Below are positions 22,683-32,684 of a DNA stretch of 64,000 bases, in pieces. The stretch is taken from contig NC_053037.3 of the NCBI RefSeq assembly GCF_002575655.3, positions 502,208,544 to 502,272,543 of the forward strand. Reading direction: 5' to 3'. The number at the start of each line of letters is the position of its first letter. The first letter of the stretch is position 1. The position numbers and the translations under genes were made by a program. The notes beneath the pieces are model-generated. The model was not told the origin of the DNA and did no database searches. It saw nothing but the letters and a program-made list of their open reading frames with translations. The stretch is from Aegilops tauschii subsp. strangulata (Eukaryota; Streptophyta; Magnoliopsida; Poales; Poaceae).

Positions 22683-24353
22683 TGTTGGGAATCGTAGCAT
22701 AATTTAAAATTTTCCTACGCTCACCAAGATGCATCTATGGAGTCTACTAGGAACGAGGGGAAAGGAGTGCATCTACATACCCTTGTAGATCGCGAGCGGA
22801 AGCGTTCCAATGAACGTGAATGACGGAGTCGTACTCGCCGTGATCCAAATCACCGATGACCGAGTGCCGAACGGATGGCACCTCCGCGTTCAACACACGT
22901 ACGGTGCAGCGACGTCTCCTCCATCTTGATCCAGCAAGGGGGAAGGAGAGGTTGATGGAGATCCAGCAGCACGACGGCGTGGTGGTGGATGTAGCGGTTC
23001 TCCGGCAGGGCTTCGCCGAGCTTATGCGAGAGAGAGAGGTGTTGCAGGGGAGGAGGGAGGCGCCCAAGGCTGTGTGTTGCTGCCCTCCTGCCCCTTATAT
23101 AGGCCCCCTGGGGGGGCGCCGGCCCAGGGAGATGGGATCTCCAAGGGGGGGCGGCGGCCAAAGGGGGGGAAGGGGTGCCTTGCCCCCCAAGGCATGGGGG
23201 GAGGCCCAAGGGGGGCGCCCCAGCCCACGAAGGGCTGGTTCCCTTCCACTTTCATCCCACGGGGCCCTCCGGGATAGGTGGCCCCACCCGGTGGACCCCC
23301 GGGACCCTTCCGGTGGTCCCGGTACAATACCGGTAACCCCCGAAACTTTCCCGGTGGCCGAAACTTGACTTCCTCTATATAATTCTTCACCTCCGGACCA
23401 TTCCGGAACTTCTCGTGACGTCCGGGATCTCATCCGGGACTCCGAACAACTTTCGGGTTTCCGCATACATATATCTCTACAACCCTAGCGTCACCGAACC
23501 TTAAGTGTGTAGACCCTACGGGTTCGGGAGACATGCAGACATGACCGAGACGCCTCTCCGGTCAATAACCAACAGCGGGATCTGGATACCCATGTTGGCT
23601 CCCACATGTTCCACGATGATCTCATTGGATGAACCACGGTGTCGAGGATTCAATCAATCCGTATTCAATTCCCTTTGTCAATCGGTATGTTACATGCCCG
23701 AGATTCGATCGTCGGTATCCCAATACCTTGTTCAATCTCGTTACCGGCAAGTCTCTTTACTCGTACCGCAATGCATGATCCCGTGACTAACGCCTTAGTC
23801 ACATTGAGCTCATTATGATGATGCATTACCGAGTGGGCCCAGAGATACCTCTCCGTCACACGGAGTGACAAATCCCAGTCTCGATCCGTGCCAACCAAAC
23901 AGACACTTTCGGAGATACCCGTAGTGCACCTTTATAGTCGCCCAGTTACATTGTGACATTTGGCACACCCAAAGCACTCCTACGGTATCCGGGAGTTGCA
24001 CGATCTCATGGTCTAAGGAAAAGATACTTGACATTGGAAAAGCTCTAGCAAACGAAACTACACGATCTTTTATGCTATGCTTAGGATTGGGTCTTGTCCA
24101 TCACATCATTCTCCTAATGATGTGATCCCGTTATCAATGACATACAATGTCCATAGTCAGGAAACCATGACTATCTATTGATCAACGAGCTAGTCAACTA
24201 GAGGCTTACTAGGGACACGTTGTGGTGTATGTATTCACACATGTATTACGATTTCCGGACAATACAATTATAGCATGAATAATAGACAATTACCATGAAT
24301 AAAGAAATATAATAATAACCATTTATTATTGCCTCTAGGGCATATTTCCAACA
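22683..24353 (-). repeat. E5 5' LTR, 1,671 bp
   Basis: Same ends as the 3' LTR. It retains about 118 bp (near 23718-23836) missing from the 3' LTR. It lacks about 43 bp (junction near 23193, at GCA repeats) that the 3' LTR keeps. The promoter lies within it, but I did not fix a TATA box. Confidence 0.93.
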
Positions 24354-25250
24354 ATAACACCACTAGAGGAAAGACAAGATACATCTCATCAAAATATCGA
24401 ACGAATACCAAATTCACATGACTACTTATAGCAAGACTTCTCCCATGTCCTCAGGAACAAATGTAACTACTCATAAATCATATTCATGTTCATAATCAGA
24501 GGGGTATTAATATGCATAAAGGATCTGAACATATGGTATTCCACCAAATAAACCAACTAGCATCAACTACAAGGAGTAATCAACACTACTAGCAACCCAC
24601 AGGTACCAATCTGAGGTTTTGGGACAAAGATTGGATACAAGAGATGAACTAGGGTTTTAGAGGAGATGGTGCTGGTGAAGATGTTGATGGAGATTGACCC
24701 CCTCCCGATGAGAGGATCGATGGAGATGACGATGCTGATGATTTCCCCCTCCCGAAGGGATGTTTCCCCGGGAGAACAGCTCCGCCAGAGCCCTAGATTG
24801 GTTTCGCCAGGTTCGCCTCGTGGCGGCGGTGCTTCGGCCCGAAAGCTTGCTTCTGATTTTTTCCAGGGCGAAAGACTTCATATAGCCAAAGATGGGCACC
24901 GGAGGCCTGCCAGGGGGCCCACGAGGCAGGGGGCGCACCCAGGGGGCAGGGCGCGCCCCCACCCTCGTGGACAGGGTGTGGCCCCCCTCTGGTGCTTTCT
25001 TCGCCCAATATTTTTAATATATTCCAAAACGGACTTCCGTGGAGTTTCAGGACTTTTGGAGTTGTGCAGAATAGGTCTCTAATATTTTCTCCTTTTCCAG
25101 CCAAGAATTCCAGCTGCCGGCATTCTCCCTCTTCGTGTAAACCTTGTAAAATAAGAGAGAAAAGGCATAAATATTGTGACATAATGTGTAGTAACAGCCC
25201 ATAATGCAATAAATATCGATATAAAAACATGATGCAAAATGGACGTATCA

Positions 25251-25265
25251 ACTCCCCCAAGCTTA
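25251..25265 (-). promoter_or_regulatory. E4 polypurine tract
   Basis: The minus strand reads AAGCTTGGGGGAGT directly before the E4 3' LTR start (TGATACGTCC at 25250). Confidence 0.7.
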
Positions 25266-25555
25266 GACCTCGCTTGTCCTCAAGCGGAAGCCGATAACGA
25301 AAAACATGTCCACATGTTTAGAGATAGAGGTGTCGATAAAATAAAATACGGACATGAGGGCATCATGACCATTCTTATAACAGCAACATATACATATTGT
25401 CATATGATTTCTTATGCTAAAGTAACTATCTATTCACAATTTCCCTCATCGTCGATACCCGTCGTTCGCTAGGGTTTTAGTTGTATTAGTGATGTTATAT
25501 GTATGATACTATTCGGGGTGTATTAGTGATAACTTATAGGGTTTTTGTTTTTGCA

Positions 25556-27418
25556 GAAATCAAGGAGCCCCTCCATCATCCCCGCCGTCTTCCCTGCCAC
25601 CGACCCCCTCCGACCTCGAGGTGAGACCAGCCAAATATCCATGTCAATATGAGTCCTATAAGATATGATGTAGATAAAAACATGTATATCTTGTGTTGCT
25701 CAAATAGGATATGTGGTTGCCCAAGTGGCCGGTCATGTTCAGATTACACCTCCGAGTGTTGATTAATTTCCCTTCTGGCAAATTTCAGGCGCTCGGTATG
25801 TCCTGTTTTAGCAAAGGTCATGCCGGAATTTTCTGTGAATTTTGGCATGACTTGTGCTAGAATATGTAGGAAATATGGAGTGGCCTGGATTTTCTAGAAA
25901 GATAATTAAACGATATTTCGGGTTGACTTTAAGTCTGTCGAGTCTCCACCATACATGAGAGGACGAAGAATCCCGATTGTTATCATGGGGGTAGCTTCTC
26001 CTTCGTTCCCGTGTGCTAGACAATTTGGTGTAATGCACTCGGGAATGAAAGGAGGAGCTACCATCACCGACGGTCGAATCTATACACCACGTGAGCTGAG
26101 AGTTTTCAAGAAAAGAATCGACAGACCGATAGTTAACCCGTGATGAATAATCAAGAAGCTGAGAGTTTTAATTGTACAAGTTTAATCTTTGAATTATGTA
26201 CATAGGAAATGTCCTCGGACAAAGAAGGTCCCGGGGAGTGCTCCTGGTGCGGCAACAACCATGGTTTCTGCGACAGGCCTCACCTGGACGAAGGTCGGCG
26301 CTTCAGCATTAAGCTCGAGGAGGCCTTTGATTGTGATACGGTAAGCTACGATGCAAAGTGTTTTTTTCGTAATTAAGCTCGACTTCTACTACTTCAACGT
26401 GTAATTTTTGTATTTTACAATTCGTCTATGTTATCCCATGCCATGCAAGACGCTATGTCTTGGAGAGGATGGGTTTTGAAGATCATGAGAGGAATGAAAC
26501 AAAGAAAATTAACCTAAGGACCCATCTTGGTATGGATTTTGAGGTAAATCTATACAATTCTGAGAGCGTATCCCATTTTGGTTGCCCGGGTTGGGAAGCA
26601 CTTTGCAAGATGTATGATTTTCAAGAGGGTATGTTTGTCACCATGGATCTTGGTGATCCTGACATCGACCAAGACAATTTGGACATTTGGGTCCTTGTTG
26701 ATACGCTTCCAATTCTACCGCTATGTGAGTTCCTCAAACATAGTTATTAAGTAATTTATATTGTTTATTTCAAAATAGTTGACAGCTTATTTCCATTGAT
26801 AGCTTACTTTCATTCTTCAAAGAATGTGCGGAACATGATAGACAGAACCAACTACACCGATGGCTCTGAGTTAACTTATCAGGAGAAAAGTCATCTGGTC
26901 GCATATTGTACTAATCTTGAGAATTACAATGCCTTTTGTCGAACTCCTCAAAAATTATGGTCAATACGTGCCACTAGTGCACGTGTTGAACCACGATAAC
27001 TTCCATGGAGAATATCCTGGTACGATTTTTTACTATTACGACATCCGTGCATCTTTTGCATACTTCTTAAACTAGTACATCATTGCTAACTACGAAGTTA
27101 TTACTATGTTTTTCAACAGAGAATCCCGATGGATTGTGTGCCTCATTTGATGTATCAGAATGGTTGCCTTGATGTTTTGAACATATAGCCAGGTCATCCT
27201 ACGAATCTCACCTGTCCATACCAGATTTCTAAAACCGGTGAACACATGCTAATCTTAGAATGGAAATAATGTATGGATAGTCGTAAGGAGGTTCTTGGAA
27301 GCAACATTGTGCGAAAGGCAAGAATTGGAGACAGGATAATCTCCATTCTCCATAATGGAGAGTTAGGGGCTATCTTGTTTTATGCTATTTTACCTCAGAT
27401 AATATAGTAGGTCCTAAG
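25556..27418 (+). pseudogene. E6 broken multi-exon gene, B3-like impression
   Basis: Splice-bounded coding blocks are visible. Block 1 is 25556-25621 (after TTTGCAG, before GTGAGA). Block 2 is about 26205-26340, beginning MSSDKEGPGECSWCGNNHGFC with clustered Cys/His and ending at GTAAGC. Block 3 is about 26450-26724 (RTHLGMDFEVNLYNSESVSH...WEALCKMYDFQEGM). Block 4 begins near 26804 (YFHSSKNVRNMIDRTNYTDG). The last block starts near 27120 (IPMDCVPHLMYQNG...ISILHNGELGAI). The beta-rich pattern with a 'W--LC--Y-F-EGM' block resembles plant B3 DNA-binding domain proteins, but I hold this loosely. A one-base insertion in an A run near 26951 shifts the frame, and two stops interrupt the last block (TAG near 27187, TAA near 27267). 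Confidence 0.4.
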
Positions 27419-27621
27419 AGAATGTAGTAGGTCCTCTGAGGTACAGTATGTTTATGAGAGTTGATGATGATGAGTAGTTGTGATTATGTCTAGTGACCAA
27501 CTTGTATGTGATGTCTCATTGATGCAAATGATGATCATGAGGAGGTGTTATATGACTATGATGTATTATGATGATAAGTTGTTAATGATATGATGATGAT
27601 GATGATTATGATATATTATAT

Positions 27622-27685
27622 GAAAGAACCGCAGATTAGTTTCAAGTGGATGTCCATCCACTTGAAACTAGTCCACGGTTCTTTC
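27622..27685 (+). other. 64-nt near-perfect hairpin in E6
   Basis: Arms of 31 nt (27622-27652 and 27655-27685) pair with about three mismatches around a 2-nt turn. It lies after the last coding block and before the subterminal repeats. Confidence 0.65.
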
Positions 27686-27799
27686 TCCTAGTGATGTAAT
27701 AACTCATTATGATGTAAAATCATTCTCTAAATTGCTGCGGTATGAAAACTTGTATAAAGGTGTATGAATACAACATGAAATAAAAAAGAAATACGGAAT

Positions 27800-28009
27800 A
27801 ATAGTAGTAGCGCGTGCTAGGAGAATCGCTACTACTAATTACCAGTAGCGCTCATAGTACAAAGCGCTGCTAATAAGTCGATATAGAAGTAGGTGGTTCA
27901 ACCCACGCTACTGCTAACCTTTAGCTGTAGCGCCTTACTAGTAGTGTTGCACCCCGCGCTACTGATAGGCTTTAAACACGCGCTACTTCTAGGGATTTCC
28001 CTAGTAGTG
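27800..28009. repeat. E6 CACTA subterminal repeats and right terminus
   Basis: Repeated AGTAGCGC/GCGCTACT motifs in both orientations, ending in TAGTG. In CACTA elements such subterminal motifs bind the TnpA-type protein; here that role is inferred. Confidence 0.6.
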
Positions 28010-29050
28010 AAAATGTAAAAAGGAAAGGTGAAGATCACTATGACTCTTGTATAAGGTATAAGACAAGAATAAAAGATAGGTCCTTCACAGAGGGAAGCAG
28101 AGGTTGTCATGTGCTTTTATGGTTGGATGCACGAAATCTTAATGCAAAAGAACATCACTTTATATTGCCACTTGTGATATGGACCTTTATTATGCAGTCC
28201 GTCGCTTTTATTGCTTACATATCACAAGATCGTATAAAGCTTATTTTCTCCACACTAATAAATCATACATATTTAGAGAGCAATTTTTGTTGCATGCAAC
28301 AATGACAACTTACTTGAAGGATCTTACTCAATCCGTAGGTAGATATGGTGGACTCTCATGGCAAAACCGGGTTTAAGGATATTTGGAAGCACAAGTAGTA
28401 TCTCTACTTAGTGCAAAGAATTTGGCTAGCATGAGGGGGAAAAGCAAGCTCAGCATGTTGGATGATCCTTGACAATATACTTTATTTCGGATATAAGAAA
28501 ACATAACCCATCACGTTGTCTTCCTTGTCCAACATAAACTTTTAGCATGTCATATTTTAATGAGTGCTCACAATCATAAAAGATGTCCAAGATAGTATAT
28601 TTATATGTGAAAACCTCTCTTTCTTTATTATTTCCTATTAATTGCAACGATGATCAAAACTATGTTTGTCAACTCGCAAAAACTTTTATTCATCATACTC
28701 TTTTATATGTGAAGTCATTACTCTCCATAAGATCAATATGATCTCTTTAATTCTTTTTGTTCTTTCTCTTCTCTTTTATTTTTATTCCCTCAAGATCATA
28801 GCAAGATAATCAAGCCCTTGACTCAAAATTGATCTTTATTATATATAGCTCACGGACTCGATTACATAGAAGGATCATAACGCAAAACTCAAAACTAAAT
28901 CATACTAAAACTTTATTCTACTAGATCAAGATATTACCAAAAGGATCGAACTAAGAAAAACGGTAAAGATAGAAGTGTGATGGTGATACGATACCGGGAC
29001 ACCTCCCCCAAGCTTGGCAGTTGCCAAGGGGAGTGCCCATACCCATGTAT
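28010..29050. other. E4 internal, AT-rich, no gene
   Basis: AT-rich retrotransposon internal sequence. I see only short chance ORFs. It ends at a CTCCCCCAAGCTTGG block (about 29004) similar to the one beside the E4 LTR. Confidence 0.5.
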
Positions 29051-29572
29051 TTATGTCTCTCTCTTCGGAGGTGGTGATGATGGAGTTGTTGATGATGTAG
29101 GCTCGTCGTCCCTCTTCGAAGGCATAGGCTCACCATCATAGAAAGATGATCGAGTATCCGGGATCCTCAAATCTGCAGCCAAACTCATCCTCTTGAATCT
29201 ATATTCATACTCACAGTTTTGGTCTTGCAGGTCATAGATCTGGGCTAGGAGGTGCTCGATTTTCTCGTGAAGCTTGAAGATGGCCTCCCAAATGTTGTTG
29301 GTGTCCAGCTTGTGGTTGTTGGTGAACTCCGTGATCATCATGTGGTTGGCGTCGAGTCCGCGTTCCACCGTCCCTTGGCACTTGAAAACTTGCTGCTCCA
29401 TTGCTTCGAGTCTTGTCTCCACACTTCCGATCCTCCTTGGCCTCTCAACATCGTGGATGTGCAGCACCCCCTCATGCATCTCAATGGTTTGAGGGTGTTG
29501 CAGCACCTCCGTGAGGTAGGGGTTGATGACCTTCTCGAAAAACTTGTCCTTAGGTGCGCTCGAAGACGTCAT
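29051..29572 (-). CDS. E4 173-aa coiled-coil ORF, function unknown
   Basis: Uninterrupted ORF, MTSSSAPKDKFFEKVINPYL at the N-terminus. The middle (about residues 50-130) is heptad-like and charged (VETRLEAMEQQVFKCQ; IFKLHEKIEHLLAQIYDLQDQ), predicting a coiled coil. The tail is Ser/Pro-rich. It has no zinc knuckle and no enzyme motif. It is the only ORF I can support in the E4 internal region and lies on the element's sense strand. A structural, gag-like or regulatory role is possible but unproven. Confidence 0.55.
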   Translation of the reverse strand: MTSSSAPKDKFFEKVINPYLTEVLQHPQTIEMHEGVLHIHDVERPRRIGSVETRLEAMEQQVFKCQGTVERGLDANHMMITEFTNNHKLDTNNIWEAIFKLHEKIEHLLAQIYDLQDQNCEYEYRFKRMSLAADLRIPDTRSSFYDGEPMPSKRDDEPTSSTTPSSPPPKRET

Positions 29573-29959
29573 GGTGATCTATATCTGTCACAAAAATAGC
29601 TCGAAACAAAAATAGGAGGTATTTGTGTGGTACTGTGGTCAAAACCTTCGGGAGATTATATAATGAATTTTTACCGACCAAAAGAAGTATCAAGCAAGAA
29701 AACGGAGTCTGGAGGGCACATGAGGTGCCCACGAGGCAGGGGGCGCGCCCTCCACCTTCGTGGATGGCTCGTGTCCCTTTCGGACTACTTCTTATTTTCC
29801 TATTTTCTTAAATATTCCAGAACGGAGAAAAATTATCATTAGAACTGTTTTGGAGTCGGTTTACTTACGTACCACATACCTATTCCTTTTCGGAGTCTGA
29901 AACGTTCTGGAAAGCATCGCTTATGTATTCCTCCGGGGTTACGGTTTCAATAACATTAG
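29573..29959. other. E4 internal sequence up to the E7 LTR
   Basis: Non-coding, with a short GC-rich segment at about 29725-29765 resembling LTR-type sequence of this group. No gene is seen. Confidence 0.4.
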
Positions 29960-30441
29960 TGCCGGTGTACAGAAGTAGGGGCACACCTTTGTACCCCTTT
30001 ACTTGTGAACGGGCAGTCGGAGCCGCGCGCCACGGCCACACTAAGCAGGGCAGAGGAGGGGAGCCGGAGAGAAGCCGAAGGACAAGATGTCCAAGGCAAC
30101 GCCAAGACCAAAGATACCAAAGAGCGAGAGGGCGAGGTGGACTCCCCGGCGAGGCCCTTGCCGGGGCAGCCTCCGCGGCCCCGGCAAGAGCCTTGCCGGG
30201 GCAACTTGCCCGATGCTAACAGAGCGAGCCACCCTTGAGCCCACGGATTCCAACTCAACCAACCACATTGGAACTAGGGCTCGGGAGGCACCTCCGTGCT
30301 AGCATCCATATCTTTGTCAAGACCATAGAGATATGGGATCAGATGAGAACCAGACGAAGGCGACCCTCGGCGGGATCCTGGCCGAGGAGATCCACAGGAC
30401 CCCCGGCAAGCGCCTTGCCAGGGATGACTGCAACGCCACGG
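29960..30441 (+). repeat. E7 5' LTR, left part
   Basis: GC-rich sequence with repeated CCCGGCRAG/CTTGCCGGGG motifs (about 30150-30205 and 30400-30420). It stops exactly where the E8 LTR end begins. No gene is seen; several overlapping ORFs on both strands are a composition effect. Confidence 0.5.
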
Positions 30442-31662
30442 TGCTACCTCTTGAGCACTGCGTTGGTTTTCCCTTGAAGAGGAAAGGGTGATGCAGCAAA
30501 GTAGCATAAGTATTTCCCTCAGTTTTTTAGAACCAAGGTATCAATCCAGTAGGAGGCCACGCACGAGTCCCTCGCACCTACACAAACAAATAAATCCTCG
30601 CAACCAACGCAATAAAGGGGTTGTCAATCCCTTCACGGTCACTTACGAGAGTGAGATCTGATAGATATGATAAGATAATATTTTTGGTATTTTTATGATA
30701 AAGATGCAAAGTAAAATAAAAGGCAATGAAAATAGCTACATGTTGGAAGATTAATATGATGGAAAATAGACCCGGGGACCATAGGTTTCACTAGTGGCTT
30801 CTCTCGAGAGCATAAGTATTACGGTGGGTGAACAAATTACTGTTGAGCAATTGACAGAATTGAGCATAGATATGAGAATATCTAGGTATGATCATGTAGA
30901 TAGGCATCACGTCCGAGACAAGTAGACCGACGCCTGCCTACATCTACTACTATTACTCCACACATCGACCGCTATCCAGCATGCATCTAGAGTATTAAGT
31001 TCATAAGAACAGAGTAACGCTTTAAGTAAGATGACATGATGTAGAGGGATAAACTCATGCAATATGATATAAACCCCGTCTTGTTATCCTCGATGGCAAC
31101 AATACAATACGTGCCTTGCTGCCCCTACTATCACTGGGAAAGAACACCGCAAGATTGAACCCAAAGCTAAGAACTTCTCCCATTGCAAGAAAGATCAATC
31201 TAGTAGGCCAAACCAAACTGATAATTCGAAGACACTTGCAAAGATAACCAATCATACATAAAAGAATTCAGAGAAGATTCAAATATTGTTCATAGATAAA
31301 CTTGATCATAAACCCACAATTCATCCGTCTCAACAAACACACCGCAAAAGAAGATTACACCAAATAGATCTCCACGAGAGAGGGGGAGAACATTGCATTG
31401 AGATCCAAAAAGAGAGAAGAAGCCATCTAGCTAATAACTATGGACCCGAAGGTCTGAGATAAACTACTCACACATCATCGGAGAGGCTATGGTGTTGATG
31501 TAGGTAAAGGCCCCAAGATGGGATCTCACGGGTACAGAAGGTTGCGGCGGTGGAATTAGGTTTTTGGCTCCGTATCTGGTAGTTTGGGGGTACGTCGGTA
31601 TATATAGGAGGAAGAAGTACGTCGGTGGAGCAACATGGGGCCCACGAGGGTGGAGGGCGCGC

Positions 31663-32133
31663 TGTCGGTGTCAAAACCGGTAGATCTCGGGTAGGGGGTC
31701 CCGCATTGTGCTTCTAAGGCGGATGGTAGCAGGAGGCAGGGGACACAATGTTTACCCAGGTTCGGGCCCTCTCGATGGAGGTAATACCCTACTTCCTGCT
31801 TGATTGATCTTGATGATATGAGTATTACAAGAGTTGATCTACCACGAGATCGTAGTGGCTAAACCCTACAAGCTAGCCTATGATTATGATTGTTCTTGTC
31901 CTACGGACTAAACCCGCCGGTTTATATAGACACCGGATGGGGCTAGGGTTACACAGAGTCGGTTACAAGGGAGGAGATCTACATATCCGAATTGCCGAGC
32001 TTACCTTCCATGCAAAGGAGAGTCCCATCCGGACACGTGACGAAGTCTTCAATCTTGTATCTTCATAGTCCAACAGTCCGGCCAAAATATATAGTCCAGC
32101 TGTCCGAGGACCCCCTAATCCAGGACTCCCTCA
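31663..32133 (-). repeat. E9 3' LTR, 471 bp
   Basis: Begins TGAGGGAG (32133) and ends CCGACA (31663) on the minus strand. It is highly similar to the 5' LTR, with scattered substitutions. Confidence 0.92.
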
Positions 32134-32148
32134 GTAGCCCCTGAACCA
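32134..32148 (-). promoter_or_regulatory. E9 polypurine tract
   Basis: The minus strand reads CAGGGGCTAC immediately before the 3' LTR start. Confidence 0.6.
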
Positions 32149-32564
32149 CGCTTCAATGATGATGAGTCCGGCGCGCGGATTGTCTTCGGCATTGCAAGGC
32201 GTGTTCCTCCTCCGAATACTCCATAGAAGATTTTGAACACAAGGATCGTGTCCAAATCTGCAAAACAAATTCCACATACCACCGTAGAGAGTAAAATACT
32301 CCACAAATCTAATCTGCTGATGAATTTCATAGCATGACACCACACCATGGCCCGTTCATTATTCGAACCGTTTTTCTCAACCAACTACTACACATATTGC
32401 GAGGCGGTTTTCTTGGCACGTCTTGTCGAAGCAGAGATCGTGTCCCCTTATCACGGGATTCTCATCAATACAGGTGTGGGTAACCCAACCGCGCCATCAA
32501 TCACGACGCTTGGGGAATAAGCGAATTTACCAGGAAAGTGGGGAGGCGCAGAATCCCTGCTGCC

Positions 32565-32572
32565 TTTATAAG
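32565..32572 (+). promoter_or_regulatory. Putative TATA box of the E9 antisense gene
   Basis: TTTATAAG lies about 115 bp upstream of the antisense ATG (32685), followed by a pyrimidine-rich leader. Spacing and context fit a plant RNA polymerase II promoter; this is inference. Confidence 0.45.
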
Positions 32573-32684
32573 GGGATAAGGACTCCCTTTCGCACCCACG
32601 CTTTGTTCTTCCCGATCCATTCCCCTTCGTTCGAGGTCCAGCGCCCGAGCGTTCGTCTTCTCTGCCCACAAAGGCCTTCCGAAA

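Larger units (their letters stand above)
15758..24353 (-). mobile_element. E5: complete Angela/BARE/WIS-type Ty1/copia retrotransposon
   Basis: Two LTRs (15758-17357 and 22683-24353) flank a gag-protease-integrase-RT-RNase H region. Integrase precedes RT, which defines Ty1/copia. The 5-bp sequence ATAAC flanks both sides (15753-15757 and 24354-24358), so this is a full single insertion. LTRs begin TGTTGGAAATATGCCC on the minus strand, the hallmark of the Angela/WIS/BARE group. The element is 8,596 bp and is no longer autonomous because of a frameshift and lost catalytic residues. Confidence 0.95.
15132..25250 (-). repeat. E4 3' LTR, split by the Angela element E5
   Basis: The outer segments 15132-15757 and 24354-25250 join smoothly once E5 and one ATAAC duplicate are removed, giving an LTR of about 1.5 kb with TG...CA ends. 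The right segment contains a GC-rich stretch (about 24890-24980). No gene is seen in either segment. Confidence 0.75.
25446..28009 (+). mobile_element. E6: CACTA transposon fragment with captured gene, left end missing
   Basis: The right terminus is clear: sequence ends ...TTTCCCTAGTAGTG at 28009, the inverted CACTA terminus. A subterminal zone (about 27800-28009) is dense in AGTAGCGC-type motifs on both strands. No matching CACTACTAGGGAAA end is found on the left, where E4 internal sequence stops near 25445. The left end therefore appears deleted together with some E4 sequence. No transposase is present; the interior is a spliced, broken gene (see next entry). Confidence 0.6.
15132..29959 (-). 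mobile_element. E4: pol-less Ty3-like element interrupted by E5 and E6
   Basis: On the minus strand the 3' LTR runs from TGATACGTCC at 25250 to the TGATGACCC complement at 15132. A G-rich polypurine tract precedes it at 25251-25265. The internal region continues to the right (25251-25445 and 28010-29959) with one 173-codon ORF (29572-29051). No gag zinc knuckle, RT or integrase is visible in the part present. E7's LTR begins at 29960, so the E4 5' LTR is not in the window. It inserted into the E3 gag. Confidence 0.65.
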
